This document shows, piece by piece, positions 35,801 through 43,136 of a stretch of 64,000 nt of DNA. The translations under genes and the position numbers were made by a program. Under the pieces are notes generated by a model. The model searched no databases and was not told the DNA's origin. It worked only from the letters and a program-made list of their open reading frames with translations. Source of the DNA: Paenibacillus durus (GTDB taxonomy: Bacteria; Bacillota; Bacilli; Paenibacillales; Paenibacillaceae); contig NZ_CP009288.1 of the NCBI RefSeq assembly GCF_000756615.1, forward strand, positions 4,030,001 to 4,094,000, given 5' to 3'. Each line of letters begins with the position of its first letter. Positions within the stretch are counted from its first letter, which is position 1.

Positions 35801-36452
35801 GTGAAATCAAACTGGCGGTAGCCCCGGCCACCAACGGAGCTATCGTCGTAAACGCAATGATTGCGCCCTGCATTGGCGAGCTCAGCCCGGTAAATCCGTT
35901 AATGAGTCCCGTAATTTGCTCCGTGACTAACCGGACGGCTGGCGCGAACTTATCGCCTACCGAGATACCGGCGGATTCGAGCGCGGACTGCATCTCGTTT
36001 ATCGATCCTTTGAGCGTATCCATCTGCGTTCCGGCGACTTGTTCAGCGGTCCCGCCTGCGTTTTGAAGCTGCGCGGTATACGATTCGAGCGTTGACTGTC
36101 CGTTCGAGATGAGCGTAAGGAATCCGCTTGCCGCTTCTTGGCCGACGAGTGTTGCGGCTACGTCTGCCTGCTGCGCTTGGGTCAACCGTGCGAATGCGCC
36201 TTGCATCTGTCCGATGATTTGCGCGAATGGGAGTACGTTGCCTGCGCTGTCTTGAATAGAAACGCCGAGTTTATCCATATAGAACGCGGCCTCTTCGGAT
36301 GGGGACGCGAGCTGCAAAAGGATAGCGCGAAGGGACGTACCTGCGTTCTCACCGCGTATGCCTGCGTTGGAGAGCGCTTCGACCGCTGCCGTCGCTTCTT
36401 CTACGGACAGGCCCATGTTGGCCGCGACTGGTGCAATATATTTCATTGCAAG
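32892..36452 (-). CDS. Tape measure protein, exon 2
   Basis: 1,186 codons plus stop. It continues exon 1 after removal of the intron: exon 1 ends in DLG and exon 2 begins LAMKYIAPVAANMGLS, giving the continuous TP901-type tape-measure core DLG-LAMKYIAPVAA..LSNAGIRGENAGTSLRAILLQL. Then hydrophobic segments (about 180-260 of this part), and a long coiled coil with an internal duplication of about 60 residues (FSATWIEAEEKRMEDSGNTE.. and YEASEKWITAEERRMTDAGK..). The joined protein is about 1,459 aa; its length sets tail length. A TTG three bases upstream could start a separate polypeptide but has no ribosome site. Confidence 0.9.
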   Translation of the reverse strand, partial: LAMKYIAPVAANMGLSVEEATAAVEALSNAGIRGENAGTSLRAILLQLASPSEEAAFYMDKLGVSIQDSAGNVLPFAQIIGQMQGAFARLTQAQQADVAATLVGQEAASGFLTLISNGQSTLESYTAQLQNAGGTAEQVAGTQMDTLKGSINEMQSALESAGISVGDKFAPAVRLVTEQITGLINGFTGLSSPMQGAIIAFTTIAPLVAGATASLISLRIALKAIKDTSEVAAAGMTAFKASLPIIGVISIAISALAAGAAALAGRYAETKKAAEDFAAAQTSLNDALSKSPLMRTTGDLEDLRGRIEETTQALRDREAIERRIANLKGGNTGQDWRAGAAELRKLNDELDAADKRLRDLGYASSEAAAGGITKMNKAINDSVPALLQEERANLQAAAASNERLTAIESNIATYKKLSSAQRLDANQKEQLHSATAALVKQYPGLHTVMDEEGNIRITNINLAEQQAGAERSLLDGTLKVEKARIEQMERTTKAQKAAIEAQIANYQALLRTMNAVISASGSSALTDPDSLAAEKIYVQGQKRLDALYPEQNQVQSALNELEAQKSALTSGNLGAYSGKTTGPGVDLSKPKKQRTSKPKTEKPGKSAAEIAAEARKAAYESDLKTVQFQSDFYDLSADAQIKKYEALRKKHAQFLKESVDDARTLTLQIKKLQEDSVQSRYDFSATWIEAEEKRMEDSGNTELQIAETKLASWTRLRNRYKKDSEQYKAADEEVRQSRKDVTAAQEEEAQAQYEASEKWITAEERRMTDAGKSETEIAQMKIAAWARVRDRYSKDSEFYAQADEELYAARKDLTEKTAELANDLVEAEKDAVEQAKKAELDAIEASKDADIEAINKRKDEYISAQDAKIAAIDDLLAKEAELNTDADYETQLTQKNARIAELGSAVGPEGIAEREKTIEERDRMILEHERDLRKRELESQKSALADEKDTQAKAFEAEIDAREKSYEREKADAEAQYDALLAAFESYSGDIQTIEAAIASFRVSSAASANAEILSGLDVFVTEYNAKMASVTAAKAEAQEALDLAEYNNNKDAWAAAKAAGNTAEMERLAARNKELRIKYGVTKDTGEKLQYFADGGIVQGARGQAVPVIAHAGEIVLNPQQQAALFDMLAVPRLAAPGPAAPTYITQHIDLGVDEVTLNDRADIVTFYDERTRALSRLQAMGVKE

Positions 36453-37489
36453 CAATGTGTTATCGCAGAGGCTCTTTATCCTCCGCTTCTTACGGTTTCC
36501 CGTAAGTTCAGACTATCTCTTCACCGTCGTCTTAACGTTACGGTGCTAGGCGCTCGTGGGCGTTTCCCCGTATCCTCAGGACGTAGGGTACTCCGCCTAG
36601 TCGTTACACGTTCCCGTGATTTCTCAACAGGCTTCGCTCGGTATTGCCATACTATCTAATAAGTACGAGTTAATTAATTCGGGGATTTGATCAAACTTCC
36701 AATAAGGAATTCGCAACAGCGGTGTGCGGCTTCTGCTGCAATACTCATTCTTTATCCTATCGTTCCTCTTACGTGCTAGTAAGGCGGGTCTCCCTCCGAA
36801 AAAGTCTTTCTGCTCGAAGTGTTGTTCCCCGTCAAATTCAATCAAAAGGACGACGTGCCCCTCTCCAAACACCGCGAAATCGAAAGGCAGGGTGTTTATG
36901 TGTTTGCAGTCAGGAGTCCTGTACTCTCTTGCGAAAGTAACGTCAATGGACTCAAGATGCTTGCGAATCGCGTCCTCTCCTTTTGAGATTTTGCAGCCAG
37001 GACATCGACTTCCCTTTGAAAGAATATTATTAGGAGTCGCACTAAACGACGTCCCACATACTAGGTGTTTGACGGATACCTTAGTGCGTGAATTTACGTA
37101 GCTACTGAGTAGGACATAATCGTCTCCGAGGGCTTCCTGTATCCTGGCGTTCTGCTCTGCTGGGTCGCCTCTTCTCGCGTTAACTACTCGCTGCATAGTG
37201 CAGTCTGGGCAGCCGCCCTTACGTTCTTTGTACGCTGCTAAGAACCTGTGTGGGCTAATAAAAAACACTCTGCCGCATACAGAGTGTTTTGCTTGCATTT
37301 TAGTTTTGTTGTTTCTGTATTCCCCGAAGAATACGTATTCTCCACCGGTTAGTTCTTCAACTTCTCGGAAGAACTCATCCGTAGTTTTACGTTTCGTACT
37401 TACCATTATTCCTCCTAGATAGGTTAGGTTTCACCGAATTCACCTAGTTTTTATGCTGCGAGTTTCTTCGCAACCGGGCATTGCTGTTT
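36453..37489 (-). ncRNA. Group I intron in the tape-measure gene
   Basis: 1,037 nt. At the 5' site exon CUGGGU pairs with the internal guide GCCCGG 10 nt downstream (P1), with the required U-G pair at the cleavage point. Near the 3' end the core signature GAGAUAGUCUGAAC (P7 3' strand) pairs its UAGUC with GACUA in CGACUAGGCGG upstream (P7 5' strand). The last intron base is G, and splicing joins two in-frame codons. Contains a complete endonuclease gene. Splice sites are deduced, not tested; confidence in the 5' site is high and in the 3' site good. Confidence 0.88.
36624..37406 (-). CDS. Intron-encoded homing endonuclease, PD-(D/E)XK (Vsr/EDxHD-like)
   Basis: 260 aa. Two tandem DNA-binding zinc-ribbon-like units: KHSVCGRVFFISPHRFL..GGCPDC and KHLVCGTSFSATPNNIL..RCPGC. 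Then a nuclease domain: GEDAIRKHLESI, PFDFAVFGEGHVVLLIEFDG, EQHFEQKDFF, RNDRIKNEYC, PLLRIPYWKF. The E, D and ExDGxQH residues fit the Vsr-related EDxHD homing nucleases such as I-Bth0305I. AGGAGGAATA precedes the ATG, so it is translated from the unspliced RNA. It would cut intron-less tape-measure alleles and spread the intron. Confidence 0.82.
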   Translation of the reverse strand: MVSTKRKTTDEFFREVEELTGGEYVFFGEYRNNKTKMQAKHSVCGRVFFISPHRFLAAYKERKGGCPDCTMQRVVNARRGDPAEQNARIQEALGDDYVLLSSYVNSRTKVSVKHLVCGTSFSATPNNILSKGSRCPGCKISKGEDAIRKHLESIDVTFAREYRTPDCKHINTLPFDFAVFGEGHVVLLIEFDGEQHFEQKDFFGGRPALLARKRNDRIKNEYCSRSRTPLLRIPYWKFDQIPELINSYLLDSMAIPSEAC

Positions 37490-38308
37490 ACCCAGGTCTG
37501 ATATATCCGCGTTCGAGTCAATCGACGCTTTCGCCAATACGTCAACTACGCGTCCTGTTTCTTCCGTCTCTAGCCGGAATCCGTTCAGTACGCTTGCCGC
37601 GATGCTGGCCGTCTGCGCGAGGTCCATCTGACCGGCGGCTGCGAGCGATAATACGCCAGGCAGCGCCGTCATAACGTCTTTCGTTTTAAATCCGGCTTGT
37701 GCGAGGAGAGCGGCCGCATCTGCCGCTTGACTCGCGCTAAATACCGTTGACGCTCCGAGTTGTATCGCTTGTTCCCGTAACTTCTCGAACTCGGCTCCGG
37801 TCGCCTGCGTAATCGCCTTAACCTTCGCCATCGCCTGCTCGAACGTCGCCGCCGTCTGGACGGACTTCGTAATAATCGCAGCCATCGCAACGGCAAGTCC
37901 GATATAGGCCGCGCCTAACGCTTTAACCTCGTTCGCTGTCCGGTTCGTGGCGAGTGCGTTCTTTTCGATTTCCTTAGCGACTTTATCGATCTCCGCTGCA
38001 CTTGCCCCAAGCTTACGCATCTCGTCCGTAACGGCTGCGATTTGTTTACGGAGTAGTTCCGGGTTCGACCGGCGGAGAGCGTCGTTAATTCGCGTAATCT
38101 GAGCGGACGACGCACCAACGTCTTTGAGCGCCATATTCAAGCCCATAAACGATGCTTCCGCCTGGTGCGCGGAGTGTCCGAGTTCTGCAGCCTTCTTCTT
38201 TGCCTGCTCTACGCCAGCCGTGTATTGCGAAATGTCTGCGGTTATGACGGCCTTTATCGCTCCGACGTCTGTTGCTGCGGTATCTATCGTAATCACCTCT
38301 TCGGGCAA
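37490..38308 (-). CDS. Tape measure protein, exon 1
   Basis: 273 codons to the 5' splice site. Begins VITIDTAATDVGAIKAVITA; TP901-type core with AYIGLAVAMAAIITKSVQTA, FEQAMAKVKAITQATGAEFE and ASIAASVLNGFRLETEETGR ending NADISDLG. Without splicing, reading runs 13 more codons to a stop at 37451. The start is uncertain: the TTG at 38308 lies in the T-run of the hairpin upstream, while GAGGTGA at 38293-38299 is the only good ribosome site, without a clear start after it. Confidence 0.88.
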
Positions 38309-38334
38309 AAATAAGAGCGCCCGTTAAAGGCGCT
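38306..38334 (-). terminator. Hairpin with T-run before tape measure
   Basis: AGCGCC/GGCGCT stem around CGTTAAA; on the minus strand followed by CTTATTTTTG. It lies between the tail chaperone stop and the tape-measure start and even includes the possible TTG start. Confidence 0.65.
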
Positions 38335-38557
38335 ATATTCCGAGTTTCATTTTCATTTTTAAACGGTCGAATCCGCTCTTATCGAACGCGGGTGTGTCCG
38401 CGACTTTATCGTAGCCGGCGCGCTTCTGCAGGGCGTCCGCATACTTTCGAAAATCCTCTACGCTGGTCGTCTGCGACATTACCGCGTTGTTCAGCGCTGC
38501 GAGCGTCTGCTGCGCCTGGTAACGGTCGGCTGCGTCGATCACGTCGAGAATGTCCAT
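38333..38557 (-). CDS. Tail assembly chaperone, second frame (gpGT-like extension)
   Basis: 74 aa from ATG 38557: MDILDVIDAADRYQAQQTLA, ending DRLKMKMKLGI. The frame stays open upstream to about 38700, into the end of the first chaperone gene, one base back (-1) relative to it, and the ATG has no ribosome site. This fits a gpG/gpGT arrangement made by -1 frameshifting, which is common just before the tape-measure gene. Confidence 0.65.
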   Translation of the reverse strand: MDILDVIDAADRYQAQQTLAALNNAVMSQTTSVEDFRKYADALQKRAGYDKVADTPAFDKSGFDRLKMKMKLGI

Positions 38558-38634
38558 GACGTAGTAGCCGCGCTCAAACTCGATCTGCGTTTTGCCGAGC
38601 TTAATCGCGGCATCGATAAAAAACTGTTCCGCTG

Positions 38635-39087
38635 TTACTCCGCGCCCTGTTCCGCCGATTCCGCTGTTTTCGGTATTCCCAGGTTCAGGACGCCTTGCAC
38701 GTTTTTTAGCATTTCTCCGAAGTTGTTGACGCTCGCCACCGCCGTTAAGTACGCCAGTATCTCGTCAACGGACGCGTTCTCGTCGATCCATTCCGTGTCA
38801 ATTCCGGTCAGTACGGATACAACGCGCACGAAATCACCAAGCGACTGCTCTAGCGCCACAAGTGCGAAGGCTACACGCCGATCTGCTGGCGCGGAGATTA
38901 CGCTAACCAACAGTTGCGGCAACGTTTGGATTGCGCCAAAAAGCTCCCGCCACTGTGCGATCGTAATTTTACGCACCTGGACCGTTTTAGGCTGCGCGCT
39001 ATCTTCGCCGAAGACTACCGTATTTGGGAGGTTAGGCAGCGTCGGCAACGTAGCCCCTGCGCCTTTATCTGAACGCTTAAATAGCAT
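38635..39087 (-). CDS. Tail assembly chaperone (gpG-like)
   Basis: 150 aa. VQVRKITIAQWRELFGAIQT and QSLGDFVRVVSVLTGIDTEW resemble siphophage tail assembly chaperones. Located between major tail protein and tape measure, the conserved place. Start ATG follows AAGGAGCG-type sequence. Confidence 0.75.
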   Translation of the reverse strand: MLFKRSDKGAGATLPTLPNLPNTVVFGEDSAQPKTVQVRKITIAQWRELFGAIQTLPQLLVSVISAPADRRVAFALVALEQSLGDFVRVVSVLTGIDTEWIDENASVDEILAYLTAVASVNNFGEMLKNVQGVLNLGIPKTAESAEQGAE

Positions 39088-39110
39088 TGTTTTCGCTCCT
39101 TATCGTAAAA

Positions 39111-39137
39111 AGTAAAGGCGAGCCGAAGCCCGCCCGT
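39111..39137 (-). terminator. Hairpin with UUCG loop after major tail gene
   Basis: Minus strand GGCGGGC-TTCG-GCTCGCC, then TTTACTTTTT. Seven pairs with one G-U and the stable UUCG loop. Confidence 0.8.
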
Positions 39138-39141
39138 TAAA

Positions 39142-39672
39142 TTACGGGGTAGCCGTAATCGTTTCGTCACCGAGGATCAGCACGACATCGCTGGCGTCTG
39201 GAGTAGACCGGAGCGTAACGTTCGTGATCCGTTCATTCTCGTTGTTGAAGCTGTAAGACAGGTCTGTTTCCGGATAAGCGAGCGGCAGCGTTGCCCAATA
39301 ATTCGGGTCCGTTTTGTGGGCGATAGGCTTGATAATCGCCTTCTTCGCAGCATCTAACAGATTAAGGCCAACGCCAGTCTTAACGTTGATCTTCGTGTCT
39401 GTACCGTCAGTCACCGCTTCGGCCCCTACCATGATTTTCGAGATAACAGACAGCTCATACTCACCAAAGGGAATCGTTACGGATACATTACGGCCTGTGA
39501 CACGCTTGCCTACGACAGTCTCACCGGTTTGGTCCGTCTTTTGTTCGCGGTACGACGTCTCGGTCGTGAGCACTACGCCACCGATCGTAGTTTCAAACGT
39601 GACCAGGTCAACGCCAGTTCCGAACTCGACGATTGCCGGGCCAAGCTCGATTTTCTCAATGTTTTGAGCCAT
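39142..39672 (-). CDS. Major tail tube protein
   Basis: 176 aa, beta-rich. KIELGPAIVEFGTGVDLVTF, GGVVLTTETSYREQKTDQTG, NVSVTIPFGEYELSVISKIM. Size and position (before the chaperones) fit the tail tube subunit. It is bracketed by terminator-like hairpins on both sides, consistent with separate high-level expression. Confidence 0.78.
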   Translation of the reverse strand: MAQNIEKIELGPAIVEFGTGVDLVTFETTIGGVVLTTETSYREQKTDQTGETVVGKRVTGRNVSVTIPFGEYELSVISKIMVGAEAVTDGTDTKINVKTGVGLNLLDAAKKAIIKPIAHKTDPNYWATLPLAYPETDLSYSFNNENERITNVTLRSTPDASDVVLILGDETITATP

Positions 39673-39696
39673 GTATTAATTCCTCCTCAAATTATA

Positions 39697-39722
39697 AAAG
39701 GCCGCCCGTAATCGGACAGCCT
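39697..39722 (-). terminator. Hairpin with T-run before major tail gene
   Basis: Minus strand AGGCTGTCCG-ATTA-CGGGCGGCCT, ten pairs including two G-U, then TTTTAT. Confidence 0.78.
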
Positions 39723-39725
39723 CGT

Positions 39726-40106
39726 TTAAATTGTCGTTAACGTAAAGTTGAGCGAGTACATCGTACGTGCACTCTCGTCTTTACCGAGATACCACGGCGC
39801 ACTTTGTTCCGCTAGGCACTTAACTACGCGCTGGCTCCCGACCGTAAACTCGGTCTTTCCGTGCAACGCTGCGTAAATCTCGTTCGCTTTCGTCTCGGCC
39901 GTTAGCGCTGACTTCGCACGAACAACGACTTGTACTGACGGATAGGATTTCGGAGTCCATTCGCTCGGGGCGCTACCTCCATTGATCCGCATAAAAGCGC
40001 AATCGTCCGGGTTAGCTGACGTGAACTCATTACCGACGAAGGTAAATCCGGGAATCAACGTACGAAGCAGCGCGTTAGTTTCCGCTATGGTCAGCACCTG
40101 CGCCAC
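39726..40106 (-). CDS. Tail terminator / minor capsid-type protein
   Basis: 126 aa. LRTLIPGFTFVGNEFTSANP, FMRINGGSAPSEWTPKSYPS, VQVVVRAKSALTAETKANEI, typical of the minor capsid/tail-terminator (gp12-13-like) family. Start overlaps the HK97 gp10-like gene by 32 bp. Confidence 0.7.
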   Translation of the reverse strand: MAQVLTIAETNALLRTLIPGFTFVGNEFTSANPDDCAFMRINGGSAPSEWTPKSYPSVQVVVRAKSALTAETKANEIYAALHGKTEFTVGSQRVVKCLAEQSAPWYLGKDESARTMYSLNFTLTTI

Positions 40107-40506
40107 CTCCCCGCTTCATTCCGGCAATAAGCATCTTCCGGTAAAGTTTTGCGTTAACCCGAAGCGGTCGTGATAGGAATTTCGGACGAGTGCCGGGCGT
40201 GGTCGGATTCTTATACTCGCCCATTTCGTGGACGCGGAGCGCGTAGTTATACCGCTCACCCTTCGAGTCCGTTTCCGTAGCCGAATAGTAAACTTCGCCT
40301 GTTACCGTATCGCCCTCTACCGTTACGTCTTTGCCGGCCGTTGTGCGCAATGTACTCGACTTTAGCGGAGCCTCATCGCGCGAAACCGCAAGCAAATGGT
40401 CGGTAGCGTCGTGCATACCGGATATAGCCCCCGCCAGCAATTCCGCTTTGGACGCCGTCAGCTTTTTCGTAAACGCGCTAATGTCAAATTCGATTGTATT
40501 TGCCAT
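40075..40506 (-). CDS. HK97 gp10-like head-tail/tail completion protein
   Basis: 143 aa. IEFDISAFTKKLTASKAELL, HDATDHLLAVSRDEAPLKSS, TVTGEVYYSATETDSKGERY, YNYALRVHEMGEYKNPTTPG and RPKFLSRPLRVNAKLYRKML: the gp10/minor tail Z-like pattern (APLKSGTLR..YA..VHEG..fl..al). Completes the head-tail joint. Confidence 0.78.
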   Translation of the reverse strand: MANTIEFDISAFTKKLTASKAELLAGAISGMHDATDHLLAVSRDEAPLKSSTLRTTAGKDVTVEGDTVTGEVYYSATETDSKGERYNYALRVHEMGEYKNPTTPGTRPKFLSRPLRVNAKLYRKMLIAGMKRGGGAGADHSGN

Positions 40507-40827
40507 CTATACGTTCACCTCCGTTAAGATTGGCTTTCCGTTGATCGCCCTTTTTACGCTTATTGCGATTGGCGTGTACGTTGTAGCCGCTCCTAATTCG
40601 TTGGTGTACGTGAGCTTATCGTTAATCGTGACCGTCGCGAGTCCGTCAAAAAGGAACTCGCCTACGCTTACGACCTCTTCCCCGTTCCTATCCCGGACAA
40701 GTTTTGTGCCTTCCTGAAAGCGGCAGCGAAGTTCGTAGTCGTCACCGTAAGTCGGCTCGTTATAGTCCGGATCGTACCCAGTAAGGGGCGAGATTACGGC
40801 AGTCTGCGGTAGTGGGATAATCGCCAT
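40507..40827 (-). CDS. Head-tail joining protein
   Basis: 106 aa. Beta-rich, with YDPDYNEPTYGDDYELRCRF and VRDRNGEEVVSVGEFLFDGL, like minor capsid/head-closure proteins of siphophages. Its stop is next to the gp10-like start and its start abuts the preceding gene. Confidence 0.65.
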   Translation of the reverse strand: MAIIPLPQTAVISPLTGYDPDYNEPTYGDDYELRCRFQEGTKLVRDRNGEEVVSVGEFLFDGLATVTINDKLTYTNELGAATTYTPIAISVKRAINGKPILTEVNV

Positions 40828-41210
40828 TACAGGACCAACCTCCCGACCTTACGCGCGGGTAGGGTAACACCGTTAGCGTCCCCGACAATATCACGACACG
40901 CCTGCGGAATTAGATTCACGAGCTCGCGCTGGCCTTCCCGGAAAGTCGTCGAAGTAACGCCGCTTAATGACGTTGCTTGGACTCCCCGCTGTCCCGCGAT
41001 CATTACATCGCTGTATACCGTAGCCAGAGCCGCAGCAAATTCGTAAACGGCATCGTCTGGAATCGTATATTTCGAGTAATAGCGGATTAAAGTACGCTCG
41101 GCCGCGTTTAACAGTCGTTGTCTTTTGGCTGCGTCTGATTCCGCCCATCCCTCGGTATCGATTACGTTCTCGGTGATATACGTATCTGCTGCGGTTACTG
41201 TTGTTGACAT
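40827..41210 (-). CDS. Head-tail connector (adaptor) protein
   Basis: About 127 aa. VTAADTYITENVIDTEGWAE, AKRQRLLNAAERTLIRYYSK, FREGQRELVNLIPQACRDIV: helical adaptor typical after the capsid gene. ATG 41210 preferred (GGAGGTGTGCGC upstream); an in-frame ATG two codons earlier overlaps that site. Confidence 0.7.
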   Translation of the reverse strand: MSTTVTAADTYITENVIDTEGWAESDAAKRQRLLNAAERTLIRYYSKYTIPDDAVYEFAAALATVYSDVMIAGQRGVQATSLSGVTSTTFREGQRELVNLIPQACRDIVGDANGVTLPARKVGRLVL

Positions 41211-41224
41211 GCGCACACCTCCGT

Positions 41225-41443
41225 TTATTTACCGGAGGATTTTGCGGCAGTCTTACGCGGCTTTGGTGCCTTCACAGCGCTGACTTGCGGCTCCTCCGGC
41301 GAGATTTCTTCAAAAATATAGCCGTAGTCGTTAACGAGAATCTTGCGCAGACTCTCGTCTTCAACCACGGCCATACCGTTATTAAACTTAACTCCGAGCG
41401 TTATCCCGTCATAATTCGGGTTTGGCGTTTTGATAACGAACAT
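41225..41443 (-). CDS. Small capsid-associated or connector protein
   Basis: About 72 aa. MFVIKTPNPNYDGITLGVKF, NNGMAVVEDESLRKILVNDY then a Pro/Lys-rich tail (KAPKPRKTAAKSSGK). Short proteins of this shape commonly lie between major capsid and adaptor genes. ATG 41443 set by GGGAGGTGTGCAG. Confidence 0.6.
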   Translation of the reverse strand: MFVIKTPNPNYDGITLGVKFNNGMAVVEDESLRKILVNDYGYIFEEISPEEPQVSAVKAPKPRKTAAKSSGK

Positions 41444-41462
41444 CTGCACACCTCCCACTAAG

Positions 41463-42389
41463 TTAGGCAATGATACCGGACAGACGTGCAGCGGACTTTG
41501 GATCAAACATAGCGATGCCGCAATAAAACTCGACCAACGTTCTGTATGCGGTGCCGCTGTCCGTTAGTCCCAGGTCTTCGACTTGTACGCCGCCATTAGT
41601 GAGCCCGGACAAGAATTGATTAGCGCCGAATTTAACGGCATAAATAGAAGTCGTATTCACAGCGGAGCCCGTTGTCTCACCGTGTCCGATAATCTTGGCC
41701 CCGACTGCGTTCTCGCCAGCGTCGAAGATTGGAACATTGTTATACAAAGTAACAGGCTGCCCCATAGCATCAACGCTTTGCGCGTGAAATCCCAATTTCC
41801 GTGCGATAGAGTTGAGCTTAATCATGGTCTTGGAGTCCATGAAAAGTGCGTCGGCACGTCCGCGTGTTTGATAAATCAGGGCGTCTAGTGCCTCCAGGAA
41901 AATATGCACGTTGGCGTCGTCACTAATATCGAGCCCATTTGTAGCCGCTGTGAGCAACTGGTCCCCGGAAATCCTCTTCTTCAACCCGTTAAACGATTTT
42001 GAGTCTACAGCCACGTCCCCGTTGAAAAAAGTATCTTGGAACTTAAAGGCGGTAGCCTTGGCTTTCAGCCCAGTGTGTACGGCGCGGATGTCATTGAGGT
42101 TTGATTCCGTCTGTTGTTGGTATCTGTCCACGTCAGAAACGCCGCCGAGGATTACAAGGGTTTCAGACTCTCTCGCTACTGTACCGGTAGACTCTGTGTA
42201 AGACTCATTAACTCCACGAAATGCGACGTCAGGCAGCGTGTCCTCCCGGTTATAGGCGTACGCACTACCTTGATATTCGATAAACGGGAGCATCTGCAGG
42301 ACTGGTGCGGATTGGACGAAGGTTGTAATTACGCCCTTCTGCAGTGCGTCTTGTGTCAGTTTTGCGGATTCCAAAAGTGTTAAAGCCAT
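41463..42389 (-). CDS. Major capsid protein, HK97 fold
   Basis: 308 aa. TTFVQSAPVLQMLPFIEYQG, YNREDTLPDVAFRGVNESYT, ESTGTVARESETLVILGGVS, ALFMDSKTMIKLNSIARKLG, YAVKFGANQFLSGLTNGGVQ, YRTLVEFYCGIAMFDPKSAA. No N-terminal protease-cleaved arm; a separate scaffold gene precedes it. Confidence 0.85.
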   Translation of the reverse strand: MALTLLESAKLTQDALQKGVITTFVQSAPVLQMLPFIEYQGSAYAYNREDTLPDVAFRGVNESYTESTGTVARESETLVILGGVSDVDRYQQQTESNLNDIRAVHTGLKAKATAFKFQDTFFNGDVAVDSKSFNGLKKRISGDQLLTAATNGLDISDDANVHIFLEALDALIYQTRGRADALFMDSKTMIKLNSIARKLGFHAQSVDAMGQPVTLYNNVPIFDAGENAVGAKIIGHGETTGSAVNTTSIYAVKFGANQFLSGLTNGGVQVEDLGLTDSGTAYRTLVEFYCGIAMFDPKSAARLSGIIA

Positions 42390-42423
42390 TGATTAATTCC
42401 CCCTATAATGTGTTATGAAATTA

Positions 42424-42459
42424 AAATAAAATAAGCAAGACGATTTCACCTGCTTATTA
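42424..42459 (-). terminator. Hairpin with T-run before major capsid gene
   Basis: AATAAGCA/TGCTTATT stem starting in the scaffold stop codon, then TTATTTTAATT on the minus strand. Positioned just upstream of the capsid gene. Confidence 0.65.
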
Positions 42460-43059
42460 CTTGCCCTGCTTCGAGTATGCGAGTGTTAGCATGTCGTGTG
42501 CGCTCATGCTGGATGTATCAATTTTGCTGCTTCCGCCGTTCGTATCTCCGCCAATCTGCCGCGATCCGCTCGACTGCTCCGTAAGATACGGTTTCGACTC
42601 AATCAGCGCCTTGATTACATCATGCATTCCGACCACATTACCGGTATCATCGACGGTCACTCCGGAAATGTCCGCCAGCTTGAACGCATCCTCGATCGCG
42701 TCCGGCCTAATTTTGTGGTCTGCGGAATGGGCCAGCGCCTTAAACTCCGCTTTTACTAAACGTTGATTCGCAGTCTCAAGCGCTTTGGAACGTGCTTCCT
42801 CCGCTACTTGCGCGCGTTGCTCCGCAGCTTCTTTCGCCGCATTAAGTTCAGCCTGCGTAGTTTCGAAACCAGCTAACCGCGCCTCGATATCGTCGTAGTC
42901 TTCGTGGCCTTTGCGATCTCTCGCCAAACGGTCGCGCACGATTGCGTCAAGTTCTTCCTGGGTAAACGTTTTTGGGTCTCCGCCTTCGTTGCCGCCGCCT
43001 CCCCCGCTTCCGTCATCTGCGTTGAAAAGTGGAAAATACTCGTTAGCAAATCGTTTCAT
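42457..43059 (-). CDS. Capsid scaffolding protein (DUF4355-like)
   Basis: 200 aa. MKRFANEYFPLFNADDGSGG, then KTFTQEELDAIVRDRLARDR and a long coiled coil, ending SSMSAHDMLTLAYSKQGK: the DUF4355/gp20-like scaffold plan. ATG 43059 preferred (GGGAGGAATTAACG upstream); longer reading overlaps the minor capsid gene. Confidence 0.82.
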   Translation of the reverse strand: MKRFANEYFPLFNADDGSGGGGGNEGGDPKTFTQEELDAIVRDRLARDRKGHEDYDDIEARLAGFETTQAELNAAKEAAEQRAQVAEEARSKALETANQRLVKAEFKALAHSADHKIRPDAIEDAFKLADISGVTVDDTGNVVGMHDVIKALIESKPYLTEQSSGSRQIGGDTNGGSSKIDTSSMSAHDMLTLAYSKQGK

Positions 43060-43136
43060 CGTTAATTCCTCCCGTACTAGGCCCGTCGGCACAATTTCCG
43101 TAAAGTTTAACGTCATTCCACGTCTGGACGGGCGCT

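Noticed and set aside
36452..37490. Tape measure gene broken by a simple frameshift or insertion (pseudogene)
   Set aside because: The break has group I intron features at both ends and exact in-frame exon joining, and it encodes an intact nuclease.
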